A DNA stretch of 64,000 nt from Megachile rotundata (taxonomy: Eukaryota; Arthropoda; Insecta; Hymenoptera; Megachilidae). The notes beneath the pieces are model-generated. The model saw only the letters and a list, made by a program, of their open reading frames with translations, searched no databases and had not been told where the DNA came from. How positions within the stretch are numbered: position 1 is the first letter of the stretch; each line of letters opens with the position of its first letter. This document shows positions 24,031 through 35,200 of this stretch, piece by piece. The position numbers were made by a program, and so were the translations under genes. The stretch is from the NCBI RefSeq assembly GCF_050947335.1, contig NC_134991.1, positions 4,836,001-4,900,000 of the forward strand, given 5' to 3'.

Positions 24031-24429
24031 TAGAAAAATTAATTATCTATCGTCTTCGAGTGCGACCGATCCCGCAGACAGCTAGCCGGAGCGCAGGGCA
24101 AGCAAGCTCGCCCTCGCCCGGGTTCTCACCTCTCCCGAGCGGAGTGGCCCTCGGTGTTTTGGTGAGCACCACCACTCCCGGGCGGATTGGTTACCCCCGG
24201 TGCTACGATGGTGTTTTTCATGCCGAGACACTCATGGTGTTCGACGAATACGGCCACAGGTTTCCCCGTGCACGTAGGACTTCGAGGCATGGAAGCTCGC
24301 CATGCCTGCTGCTTTTGACCAGTCGTCCCCGAAAACCCCGCTAAATTCATTAAATCTTATGTTTATCTTTAAATTCTCATCCCATGCTCTGAAATGCCTC
24401 AATTGGCCAGTTCTATCCGTAACAAACAT

Positions 24430-24760
24430 GAACAATTTTATTAGTAATTTCATACAATTTTATATGTGCAAATTATACTGTTTTTTAAAATATTTTTTAA
24501 CTTTTGAAAAATTAGGAATTTTTAAATTGTTAAGTTTTTCTGTTAAGAAAATTTTACATTGTTAAGTATTCTGATAAATTAGTAATTTGTGTTAGAATGT
24601 AGAAATCTATTAATTAGAATATTTAGATATATGTAGAGCAATATCTTATTTAAATAATTAAAAATTTGGAAATTTTCAACCCTTCAAATTTAGAGACCTT
24701 TCAGTATTCAAAATTTGGAAATTTCCCAATTCATAAATTTTCTAACTGTACAATTTTATA
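24430..24760. repeat. AT-rich AAATTT-type array
   Basis: Imperfect AAATTGTTAAG, AAATTTGGAAATTTTC units between the solo LTR and the ~180-bp monomers. The open frame ending at 24565 runs through it and is not a gene. Confidence 0.5.
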
Positions 24761-24765
24761 CTAAA

Positions 24766-25290
24766 TACATTAACGAAAACTTTAGACGGTCATTTTTAAC
24801 AAATGTCAAGTTTTAAGTTGATGTAATACAAATGCTACTTTACGACTGTTTTATGTCATCAAATTGCTTAACATTTTAGGTGTTCCAAAATCGATCATTG
24901 TTTGTAGTACGTGACAGCCATCTCGCAATTCAAATATTACTAAAACGTTTGCGTAGTCATTTTCATTGAACCTTAAGTTCAAGTTGATATAGTTGATATA
25001 AGTTGATACAACATACGCGATATTTTATAGTACTTTTATGTAACCAAATCTTGTTAGACTTTCGATGTTTCAAAGTCGTATTCTTGATGTGCTACGGCTT
25101 AAGACAAAGAAGATTCCGTAACATTTATTTTTAAGAAACATATGTACTAATTTCCATTAGATTTATTTTCATTTATGCTTCAAATTGACACAGCATAAAT
25201 ATTTTAGGTACTTTAATGTCAACAATTTGTGTCAGATTCTCTACTTCGAAATCAAACATTGTTTTCTGTAATCGGCAATCAGTTATTTAT
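24766..25290 (+). repeat. Degenerate ~180-bp monomers, block 1
   Basis: Three consecutive diverged units start near 24789, 24956 and 25150. Each contains, in order, a CATTTT..AAGTTGAT-like segment, ACTTTTATGT.A.CAAAT, a TGTTTCAAA-like core and a TCAAACATTG or TCGATCATTG segment. The whole block is repeated in the same orientation at 31738-32290 with high identity. It behaves like a fragment of decayed satellite or a transposon with internal repeats. A mariner MITE is inserted at its right end. Confidence 0.75.
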
Positions 25291-25294
25291 ATTA

Positions 25295-25481
25295 GGGGTA
25301 CCGAAAAGTATTCAAAATTTCGTCGATGATTTCAAAGTTTTTCTATGAAGAATTGAAGGACTTTTTTTAAGAAAGGAACAATTGCCTTAACGCTGGCAAA
25401 AAGCGTTAGAAGATTTAAGATTTCTTTAATAAATAAAATTTTTCTCCAGCAAACAAAATTTTGATTACTTTTCGGTACCCC
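25295..25481 (+). mobile_element. Short mariner-derived MITE
   Basis: The inverted ends are about 28 bp, each beginning GGGGTACCGAAAAGTA, with TA at 25293-25294 and 25482-25483. The interior retains a scrap of transposase C-terminus: FFKKG, then in another frame QLP, a stop, and RWQKALEDLRFL to a stop. That resembles the LPQRWQK....G tail of mariner-type transposases. It is thus an internally deleted mariner-like copy. It interrupts the 180-bp block relative to the copy at 31738. Confidence 0.85.
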
Positions 25482-25539
25482 TAATATTTAAAATATTATC
25501 GAAGGTCTAGAATAGTTTCCTGTTATACCTAAGCTTTAA

Positions 25540-25838
25540 CCAGTTAAATCCGTCATGGAGATGTGGCAGAATTTTGTGTCATGACGACTATATTCGTCAT
25601 ACGTAAAATTTTGTTACAATTTGATATTTAAATTGTAATTTTAGCGAAAACTAAATTATATTCATAAATTGTAATATGTTTAAAATGTTTAGAGGTTAAC
25701 ACGAAATGAAACAAACAAACAAAAAGTGTAAATGATTTGAGATGGATTCATAATTTCTTGAGAGCTAACTTGTCATCGCTTGATTATCACGACACACACT
25801 GGTGCGCGCTTTGCAAAAAAATCGCCGCAGTTAACTGG
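25540..25838 (-). mobile_element. TTAA-flanked MITE, family A, copy 2
   Basis: Flanked by TTAA at 25536-25539 and 25839-25842. It is the reverse-complement copy of 3399-3714, with the same order of blocks over about 300 bp. The GACGA.TATATCGTC-type motif occurs once here against twice in copy 1, because about 20 bp near that end are missing. Confidence 0.85.
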
Positions 25839-25842
25839 TTAA

Positions 25843-26640
25843 ATTGATATCTCGTAAGCGCTCTACTACGTTACTTATATGTCATGAAATTTGTCCGAGC
25901 ATTTATTTTCGATATTATTATATCAAATCAGTAATAAACTGTATTAAACTGTATTAAACTGGTTGAAATGCAAATATTGGATGTTGTGTTGTACAAGGTG
26001 CTTAAATACATACTAATAGGTAATGTACGTATATATTAAAAAGCGTATAGATTAAAAAGCGAAATAGCTTTGGTATTGTTTTCTACACGCCATTTAATGC
26101 CTCTGTGACGAACGCATGCACAATGGGCCATTTGGCATTGTTCGTTTATGTACCAACAAGAAAAATAACGAGAGAAATGCTTTGATCGTAAAATCTATCC
26201 TACGCATTCAATCAGTGAACAAAAATTTAACAATTTATTATACAAAAGCGTTTCGTTTCTGCTGTATGATTCTTTTTGAAACTTGTCTCTGCTCGTTAAT
26301 TAAAATTTGGTAAATTGATTCTGTAATAGTACTACATAAATTGAAACCATTCACTCAAATGTAATTAAATAATAATGTTCTATGTTATTAATCAAATACA
26401 TTTAATTATACTAAATTAAATTATTGCTATGTCTGGCCATTTCAATTTATCATAGCATTTCATCATTTATCGTAATTGATAACATGTGATGTTTCTATTA
26501 GTAAATAATTATGAAGGTTGATGCTGACACTAATGTGTTATAGAATGTTGGTAAATCAATGTGACCTAACATGATTTAATATTTTTCGATTTTAATGAAT
26601 AATTTTTGTAATTAATGATATTAATGATTTAGTTATTAAA
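25843..26640. other. No gene recognised
   Basis: AT-rich DNA. The frame at 26116-26313 has no recognisable features. Confidence 0.5.
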
Positions 26641-26820
26641 TAGCGTTTCAAAATTTCCAAATTTGTAGACTAGTACATTTTTTAATTTTCAAGGTTACTA
26701 GTTTTCAAATTCTCAAACTATGTAATTACTAAATTTTCAGATTCACAAATTTTTAAATTAAGAAATTGTCAAGCTTACGAATTCCTAAATTTTCAAATTC
26801 TCAAGTTTTCAGATTGTTCG
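26641..26820. repeat. AAATTCTCAAATT array
   Basis: Imperfect TTCAAATTCTCAAG units, same class as 27660-27910. Confidence 0.7.
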
Positions 26821-26825
26821 CGCGA

Positions 26826-27659
26826 TGGGTAAAATATAAACTATTTGTAGCTGTTTTCGAAGGTTGTTAATCTTCGTCGACCCATGGCGTTTCCACAACT
26901 TGTTACGGTGGTGGAATTATATGTAGAATTATTATTGTAGAGTAGAATTTATAGAGTGGCTCAAAGTCCTCCACACTGGTGTGTCCAGGTCAATGAAGGA
27001 TGTAGATCATCATCCCACTAGTAGTAATGATTGTTGTATGTTGATAGTGACTATGGTTTGTAAAAGTGAGTATGTTTCACCGAAGGTAGTTTAAGACTAA
27101 CCAGTCGCCTCTAAAAAGTCAGAAAAGAAAGCAATGGAGGAAGTTCAGGACGTGAAGGCGTTACCAAAAAGGACCAATCAGGACAGATTGTTATTTGTAA
27201 AGAATAGTGATTGGTAAGATGGTTCAGCCAATGAGATTGTAAGATTTTTAGCCTTCACTCCAGGGTTGTAAATAACGTTTCGTTAATAAGGTGACCCAAA
27301 CAGTTAAGTGATTTGGGTCCTTCAAAAGAACTGAGTATTGGGATACACTGCAAGACTGCTGAATGATCGAGCCCGAGTGCCTTGGCCCGCCGAGTACGCA
27401 AGGATTTTCGTAAACATTGCACACCGCAGGGGTGCACAGTTTAGGACCATGGAAATAAACTTCTTTAAGAAAAGATATATTGGCGTTAAGAAAACGTGCT
27501 TTTCTGGCCTGTTAGAAGGCTATTGTCAATAGTTAGAACGTCCAGCTGTGGAGACGTCCATGTGGTCTTAAAAATCCGTTTGAAATTGCAAGAGTGAAGC
27601 GCTCTTAGGTTTGACAAAACACCCATAAATATTACGCTAATAATATTCCGAGCAACTCG
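26826..27659. other. Less AT-rich, nothing recognised
   Basis: Composition is closer to balanced and the sequence looks non-repetitive. Frames at 27255-27437 (minus) and 27338-27532 (plus) overlap antiparallel and match nothing I know. This is among the better places for a search to reveal a conserved noncoding element or an exon. Confidence 0.4.
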
Positions 27660-27910
27660 GAACATAGATTCTCAAATTTCCAAATTTTCAAATTCCTAAA
27701 TTTTCAAATTTTTGTATTCCTGAATTCTCAATTTCTCAATTTTGCAAAATCCTAAATTTCCAAATTTTTAAGCTTCTAAATTCCTGAATTCTCAAATTCT
27801 CAAATTCTCAATTTCGCAAAATCCTAAATTTCCATATTCTCAGGCTTACGGATTCCCAAATTCCCAAATCTTCTAATTCGCAAGCCTTAAATCTTAAACA
27901 TTTCTGAAAA
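27660..27910. repeat. AAATTCCTAAATTTTC array
   Basis: Imperfect 7-8 bp units CAAATTC / CTAAATTTC. A longer unit of about 60 bp (CAATTT.GCAAAATCCTAAATTTCC) appears twice. Confidence 0.75.
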
Positions 27911-28734
27911 CTTGCTTTTTACTTTACACATTCCCCAAATCAACATCCTTAATATATCCAATTAAATTCTGTCCATCAATCTCCATTTTATTTCCCCCGT
28001 AAAATATTACAATAATTTCATTTCCTTCTATTTATTCTGTAATGTATCTACACAACCAACTTCATAAACGCATTCGCAACCGTAGACACAGAATTGCAAA
28101 CCACTGCTGCGGTGCAACTACAATTTAGTGTCTCTCTAATATTTGATTTGATTACGTTTCATATAACAAATTTTGTCAGAATCAGCGACTGACGGACAAG
28201 TTGTTACCTAATCGAATTAACGATTATTTCCGACTTGAATGTACTTCGTACTTCGTCCAACTTCGAATGTGTTTCCCTGACATAAATCAAAACTTGCAAC
28301 TTCCACTTCTGCTTCCAGTATGATGGTCCTCTGTTCTGTTCATTCCCTTTGTATCTACCCAATGTTGGTACATATGTACAAATGTAACCTGCTTACATAG
28401 GGTGTATAGATAGAAGGTTACACCAGGTGGTTGTTGAATGTCAGCGGTTTATTCTATCGCGCTGTGTGCTACCTTTCTCCTAGTTTCAGTATAAACCAAA
28501 CTTCTGAATAGATGACAGTATATCTGGTAGTAATTAGGTGCGTGCTACGGTAAATCTCTCGTATTTGCGCAGGGGGAATCTTTAGTGAAGTAAGATATTG
28601 CTTGTTGAAGACAATCGTAGAGGAAATTTATCGGAGCTAACTGTGTTATGGCATTGTACTTTGCAAGTGAGATGGGAAAATTGGAGGGTACTGGAAAAGT
28701 ATGTTATTCTTTGAATTTTCGGAATATTAAAAAT
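27911..28734. other. No gene recognised
   Basis: Non-repetitive sequence without a supported feature. Confidence 0.5.
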
Positions 28735-29290
28735 CAATATAATTGTGTGAGCATAACATGATTATCTGAAAATAGCGTAGTAATGCAAAAAGATATAAAG
28801 GAAACGTTATATGATAATGTTCAAATGATGCTATAAACATAGTATGATGACGCAAAAATAGTAGGATAACACAAAAATGGTATGTTGTTGCGAAAATAGT
28901 ACGGTGGCGTAAAAACATGATGACACAAAAGTAGCACAATGTTGCAAAAACAATATGATGACGGAAAATGATGCGATAATGAAAAAGTGATATGGTGGCA
29001 GAAAAATATTGTGACAATACAAAAATGATATGATAGTGCAAAAGTAACATAATGACAGTAGAATAGTATGATAATGCAAATACATAAGGGGATGCAAAGA
29101 TAGTATGATCACGCGAAAATACTACGCTATTGTAAAAATTGTATGATAACGTAAAAATAGTTCCATAACGCAAAATTAGTATGATGACTCAAAAACGGTA
29201 TAATAACGCAGAAACGTTATGATGACGCAAATCATATGATACTATAAAAATAGTACGATGATATAAAATTAACATGATAATATAATTTTA
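28735..29290. repeat. ~20-bp minisatellite
   Basis: About 25 diverged copies of a unit near ATAGTATGATGACGCAAAA. Because units of about 21 bp keep the frame, it yields minus-strand open frames of 148 and 93 codons (28727-29173, 28831-29112) with a repeating HYHIIF/YYF pattern. These are translations of the repeat and not genes. Confidence 0.88.
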
Positions 29291-29794
29291 AGTAAACTAG
29301 TAATCAGTACGAATTCAGGAATTATTTAATTCAACTAATTCTATCTGAATTTCTTTTTCTTTTTCCTTTCATTTTAATTTATATGGATTAAGGTGTATTT
29401 GTTCATTTACAGTGTAATTAAAATTTTATACACTTATAATTAATGTATTTTGTTTGTAAATACTCCATTAACCTACTATGTTTATTTTCATTACAGGTAT
29501 GTCAATTATTACTGTACAACCAATTAAGTTATCAACTAGTCTAATGATACACAGAAAGATGGTGAGTATTTGCAAAATTATAGTCTTCATATTTTATGGT
29601 ACAACTGTATCGTTGAATCGCATCGTATTTTTTACAATAATTATTTTGCCTTTTCCCATTTTTAACCCTTAACGCTCCGACTTTTAATTGTGAATATCGA
29701 ACTCCAACTTACTCTCATCATATTTCGATTTGTAAGTTTATATGTGTCAAATTTTAAATGCTACAATGACGTGTAAATAATAATGTTAAAGCCA
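29291..29794. other. No gene recognised
   Basis: AT-rich. TTAACCCTTAACGCTCCGAC near 29665 resembles a piggyBac-type end but I found no partner. Confidence 0.45.
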
Positions 29795-29798
29795 TTAA

Positions 29799-30034
29799 TC
29801 TCTTCGCGTGCTTTGACGAATCTCACTCGTGACGCACTTTCAGCTCAAATGTGACAAACCTTACTCAAATTTTGAATACTCTTCAACTTGAAATTTAGGT
29901 CTAATTATAAGTTGTATTATCAAAGACCCTTAAATATAAAATACTCACAACATTTTAATTTTCTTTGTTTGTGTTAATGTTATAGCCCTGAGTCGGGACT
30001 GACGCGTCTGATTAATAAATGGCACGGGAAGGGG
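29799..30034 (+). mobile_element. TTAA MITE, family B, copy 2
   Basis: TTAA flanks at 29795-29798 and 30035-30038. The ends read TCTCTTCGCGTGCTTTGACG and, from the other strand, CCCCTTCCCGTGCCATTT. The interior shares ACTCGTGACGCAC, TTTTACTCAAATTTT-like and AATTATAA.TTG blocks with 55599-55842. Confidence 0.85.
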
Positions 30035-30038
30035 TTAA

Positions 30039-31737
30039 AAACAATCTTCATTCTTATCAGAAGTAATATAATTTTGATTACAATATTTATATTAATTATA
30101 ATTGAGTAATGTGACACCGCACATCGGTGGTGCTTGAGAGACACATTTGTTCTTAATTCTCACATTATAAAACTTGCAAAATGGTAAAACGACAAGTGGC
30201 GAAATGATAAAACTTACAAAACGTACAAAATTTATATTTCTTGTTAATATTCAATGTAATACCGTTTATTGCTATATTCACACAAAAATTTATTATACTG
30301 GATAAGTCTTCATTTGCAATATATATTTTATGTTTGGATTTAAGTACGCATTCTGAAAGTAAGAGAATCGAACAGGAATTTTTATGACAGAAAAAATCCT
30401 TACACAGAATAGCTTTCACGATTCAACGATTTATGGGTATAAAAAAAGTAACTGCGATGAGAAATAGATCAACATAAAACGAAATTTTATTTCGGATACT
30501 AAATAGACTATTTTGTTTGAAATTGTTCAAACAAGCAGAAAACCGAAATGGTTTATCTACAATAGATTTGTAAATGTGTATTCTAAAACAACGAGACCGT
30601 AGTTCGAAATATTTTATTTATCTTAATTTATATTCAATTTATTTCAAATACTTCATGTTTGGTAAAATGCACAAACTATTCAGTATTCACAAAAATGTAA
30701 AACGGTTTATAAATGTACTTATTTTTGTGTGCACAATTTGTAGCTCTTTGATTGTACATTATTTTTTGCATCTCCTTAAATATTAAAGTAATTTTAACTA
30801 ACTTTAGATTAATAAAATTAAATCAGATAATTTAATTAATTAGAATCTTTTATTTTTAACTGATAGCGAAAGTAAAAAGATTGACTTAAAAAGTTTTCAT
30901 TTATTTTTTAACAGCTTTTTTATGACGAAGGTAAAAAAAAGCGTGACAAACTCCTGAAATACCTTATATTTGTATAACCAAGCGCTAAATACTATGAGTC
31001 TACATTCTTCGTTTGTAACATCGTGGATTAAGCAATACGTATTCTTTAGTAAATGAAATCTGGCGTTCTTTTTTCCATTACCGCGGCCTGTGAGAAAATT
31101 CTTTACCTAACTCACTCATTATTTATGGTGGTATGATCCAAAGCTGACTACAGTTTGCAAAGAGAATCCCTCCACTTTGTGTCTATTCCCTTTACGCAAG
31201 TTGTAATCCGCGTACAACATCAAGAACATAGGCTTACTCTGCACTTTTCACAATAAAAGAGATATTTTTTTTGTGCAATATACGTCGAAATGTGCCTGGC
31301 ACATCAGCAGTACTGCACAAAGGCATTATTCATTGTTGCTGACGCACTAATCTCCTGCGAAGATTAATGAGGTTACTATTTACTTGTAATTTATTTTATT
31401 AGCGGAGGAAGTTATATTTGGAATATTAGTTTGTTTACAACGTATGGAAATTTCGGCAAAGCACGGAAGCATAACATCACAAACTTAGGCTGGAAGTCAA
31501 ATTTAACATCACAAGAATTAGGCTGCTCAGTTAATTTGCAGACATCAAAAGTCTGACACAATTTGATGACATAGAATGTCTACAAACCAATGCTTATGAA
31601 ACATCGATTGGATGATTAAAGTTTGCTGAAAATAACTATGTAAATTTCCATAATCTTCTTTAGCATGAATTGGCTGGTTGCAGATCTCATCGATTACTCT
31701 GTACAGTGCACAGCAAGATCTAACAATTAACAATTTT
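30039..31737. other. AT-rich DNA, nothing recognised
   Basis: Short frames at 30165-30419, 30574-30786 and 31545-31733 are AT-driven and without motifs. No TE boundary found. Confidence 0.5.
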
Positions 31738-32290
31738 GTACTAAATTAGTGAACAGTTTGAATGGTCATTTTCAACAAATGTCAAGCTTTAAATTGATGT
31801 AATACAAGTGCTATTTAACGACAATTTTATGCCATCAAATTGTTTCACATTTTAGGTGTTCCGAAATCAATCATTGTTTGTTGTATGTGACAGCCATCTT
31901 GTGATTAAAATATTACTGAAACGTTTGCGTAGTCATTTTCATTGAACCTTAAGTTCAAGTTGATTTAGTTGATATAAGTTGATATAACATACGCGATATT
32001 TTATAGTACTTTTATGTAACCAAATCTTGTTAGACTTTCGATGTTTCAAAGTCGTACTCTTGATGTGCTACGGCTTAAGACAAAGAAGATTTCGTAACAT
32101 TTACTTTTAAGAAACATATTAATGAACGGTTTACGTACTAATTTCCATTAAATTTATTTTCATTTATGCTTCAAATTGACGCAGCATAAATATTTTAAGT
32201 ACTTTTATGTCAACAATTTGTGTCAGATTCTCTACTTCGGAATCAAACATTGTTTTCTGTAATCATAGTTAGTTATTTTATAGTAAGTAT
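31738..32290 (+). repeat. Degenerate ~180-bp monomers, block 2
   Basis: Same-orientation copy of 24766-25290, nearly identical in its middle part (for example the CGTTTGCGTAGTCATTTTC stretch). It has about 15 extra bases (TTAATGAACGGTTT) in the third unit. Weaker, further diverged units may continue to about 32660 (TCGATCATTTTATATGCACT). The TA-inserted MITE of block 1 is absent here, which gives the empty-site version. Confidence 0.75.
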
Positions 32291-35200
32291 ATTATCGAAG
32301 TATTTACATAATCTTTATTATTCTTTTAGCTTCAATTTCATATCACATAAATACTATTTGAGAAGTTTATCTTTAAAGTGACGCAAATCCATTTGAGTAT
32401 AGAACAAAATCTTTTAGCCAACATTTTGAAGACTATTAGACAATATACATATATATAAAGAATTTCTGTATTACTGCTCACCAGTATTTTTAAACTTCTT
32501 GAAATGTAAATTCTTAAATGTCTCGCAATAATAAAACCTAGACCTGCACCACTTTTAAAATAAAAAGCTCATCTTAATTCTGTGTCATCAAAGTTTGACT
32601 TTCCATTTTCGAAATCGATCATTTTATATGCACTAATCTTATATATCATGTTGAGTGACACGGAAAAAAAGGTTTGTCAGTAATCATCGATAACAACCAA
32701 GGAAATTGAGATCGTAAAAGCGATTTTATACCGTTTCAAGTGCTCACCAACGCTTGGCGTCGCAATGAGGAACGAGCTCTTTGAAATTCTCAGTGGAATA
32801 TTGGAGAACTCGTAAAGTTCAGCGTAGAATCAGTGAATCCACCACGTTTAAAGCGAAATTTTTGTGCCGTTGTTAAAAGCACGTTTCCAGATGTTAAGTC
32901 TTCTTTACGATTGAACAATTAGTATTCCCCGATACTACAATCCTTTATTTACCCATGAGAAAAGTTCGAACTGATTTAGAGAAATTTTAACTATTCGCCA
33001 TTGAATAGTGAAAATCGGTGATTGAAAAAATTCTACTGAATTTTCAAAAAATGGTAAATGAATTATTGATTTTTAAAAATGTCCACACCGTCACATTTAT
33101 ATTATTCAGGATTTCGAAATTTCTGATTGCCCAGTTAAAAATAAAACGATTTAATTGTAATTGGTAGCTAAATAACTTTTAATTTATAATCGAACAGTTT
33201 TACTTTCTGTCTAGCTTTTAATTAAATGATCTTGTGAATGAAAATTAAAGTTTCGTTAAACTTGCCAAATTAAAGATTGAAAGTTTAATTTGATTGAGAA
33301 TTCTTTTAACTATCAATTAATTTTCGATCGGTACTTAAAATTTCTTCTAATTAAGAATAAAGATTTTTCTTTATTCGCTATTTCTTTTTTATTATTTTCT
33401 TTATTTAATTAAATTTCTAATTAGAAATAAAAGTTTATATTTTAATTGAATTTTGCATAAGTAAATGTTAATTTTAATATTAAATTGTAATTTCTCTAAA
33501 CGCAGAATTACAATTTAGTTTTTTATTAAAAATTGTGTGAAATACAATTATTTCGTTTAAAACTCATTGTTAAATAATTGATTGCACGATTACATGTTGA
33601 TGCACATAATGATGCAGTTTGTATATTGTTTAATTTATCATTGTTTCGTGCGTATACTGAAAGGCACAACACGATTTCACGCGAAAGCAACGTTATTCAT
33701 TCTTCTTGAATCTTACGTGATCAAGAATGTACTTAGATTCAATTTAATCCATTTTGCGATCACGCTTTTACTAAAGTTTCGTTGACGGTTACAAGTTACG
33801 AGACACTTCCGTTGACAAAGTTTAAATCGAATAAGAAACTTGCGAAGTACTAATTAACGACGTTTATACCGTACTTCAAGATCTTACTGCACAATCTTTT
33901 CCGATGAAGAATATTATTATGATTAAATCTTCGTAAACTGTAACGTGTACGGATGACATACAGTGAAAGCAAATAAAATGCTCATTTAATTTTTGCCGCG
34001 GATAAAAACGCTAGTTTATAAATAGTAATTACAGAATACAATTCTCTTAACACTAAACCTATCAAACCTATCATATGATGTGTAAGTATTTAAATTGAAA
34101 TTAAAAATGAAGTTGAAAAATAAATAAACAACCAAACATAAATTAGTACACACATTTATTCTTTATCTTGATGGAAATCAATGCTGATTTTAAGGAATGT
34201 ACTTTAACAAAATGTGTTCCTTACGATAAGAAACTTATGGAGCGGTCATTTGACCGATTTGGTAGTTTTAGTGTTCATGTTTCAGTGCAAAATTGACTTA
34301 CGCAGAAAATAATAATTGGTCAATAATTTAAAAAATGCTTAATGTTAAAGACATATTCGAGGATATTAATTAGAATTAGATGCATAACTGAATTTCAATT
34401 TTAATTAAGACTAGTTTATTTTGTGTTGAAAATTATTTAAATGCAATGATTATTTGTATTAGAAATTTTGTTAATGCAATAATTCATTGAATTAAAAATT
34501 TTATGTGTGTACTAATTGATTGTATTAAAAATAATCTAAACGTAGTAGATATTAAAAGTTATCTTAAATTGAATTAATTATTTAAAAAATTGATTCATGT
34601 GTAACTAAAATAACACATGAAAGATCCTGATTATCGTCGAAGATTTAAAAAGTAGGGAAATAATGTATTTTATAGGCACATTAATTGTATCTGATTGGAT
34701 AAAAGAATTCGATGTTCATTAATTGAATAATTATAAATGGGTTTGAAGAAATCAATGTCTATATCTAGTTATATATGCGAGTTCGAAGCTAAACTGATCG
34801 ATTTTATGAATATACTGTGTTAAAATTATGGAATCTTAGATTGGAGATTAAGATTGCATGATTGATATTAAAAATATATTAGAGTATGTCTGCCTGGTTA
34901 TTGTCTAATAATTGATACCTACTTCAATAATTTAGAGATTAGTGAATAAATATATAATTTTCTAATAGAAACATCATATCTTATCAGATCATAGATAATT
35001 ATCAGACCTTAATTATAAATGTTTCAATTATATTAAAATTGTATTAAAAGACTTGAGAATGTACATATTAAATTTAAGAGCCCTATAAATCAACTTAATA
35101 GAATTATTGAAATATTAAATGTAAACATTAATTGCGTAAATTACGAAACATTTGTATTCAGTACTTGCATTAGCGTATAATTCACTTCCCTATCAATTTA

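Larger units (their letters stand above)
23294..24424 (-). mobile_element. Solo LTR of a retrotransposon, GC-rich U3
   Basis: On the minus strand the unit starts TGTTACGGATAGAACTGG and ends GTTCTGATACA. It is flanked by an exact 5-bp direct repeat AACAT (23289-23293 and 24425-24429). TGTT..ACA ends with a 5-bp duplication fit an LTR. Internal signals agree with the minus orientation: TATAAAA at 23594-23600 and AATAAA at 23336-23341. The U3 part (about 23600-24350) is strikingly GC-rich. No primer-binding site, polypurine tract or gag-pol lies next to it, so recombination between two LTRs has probably removed the body. The long open frame 23556-24344 is a GC-bias artefact of U3. Confidence 0.88.

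Noticed and set aside
23556..24344. 262-codon plus-strand open frame (and overlapping 171, 93, 87 codon frames)
   Set aside because: It lies inside the GC-rich U3 of the solo LTR, where stop codons are rare by composition. The several overlapping frames on both strands are equally open, and none shows a family motif.
28727..29173. 148-codon minus-strand open frame with periodic HYHIIF pattern
   Set aside because: It is the translation of the ~20-bp minisatellite; the frame survives because many units are about 21 bp.
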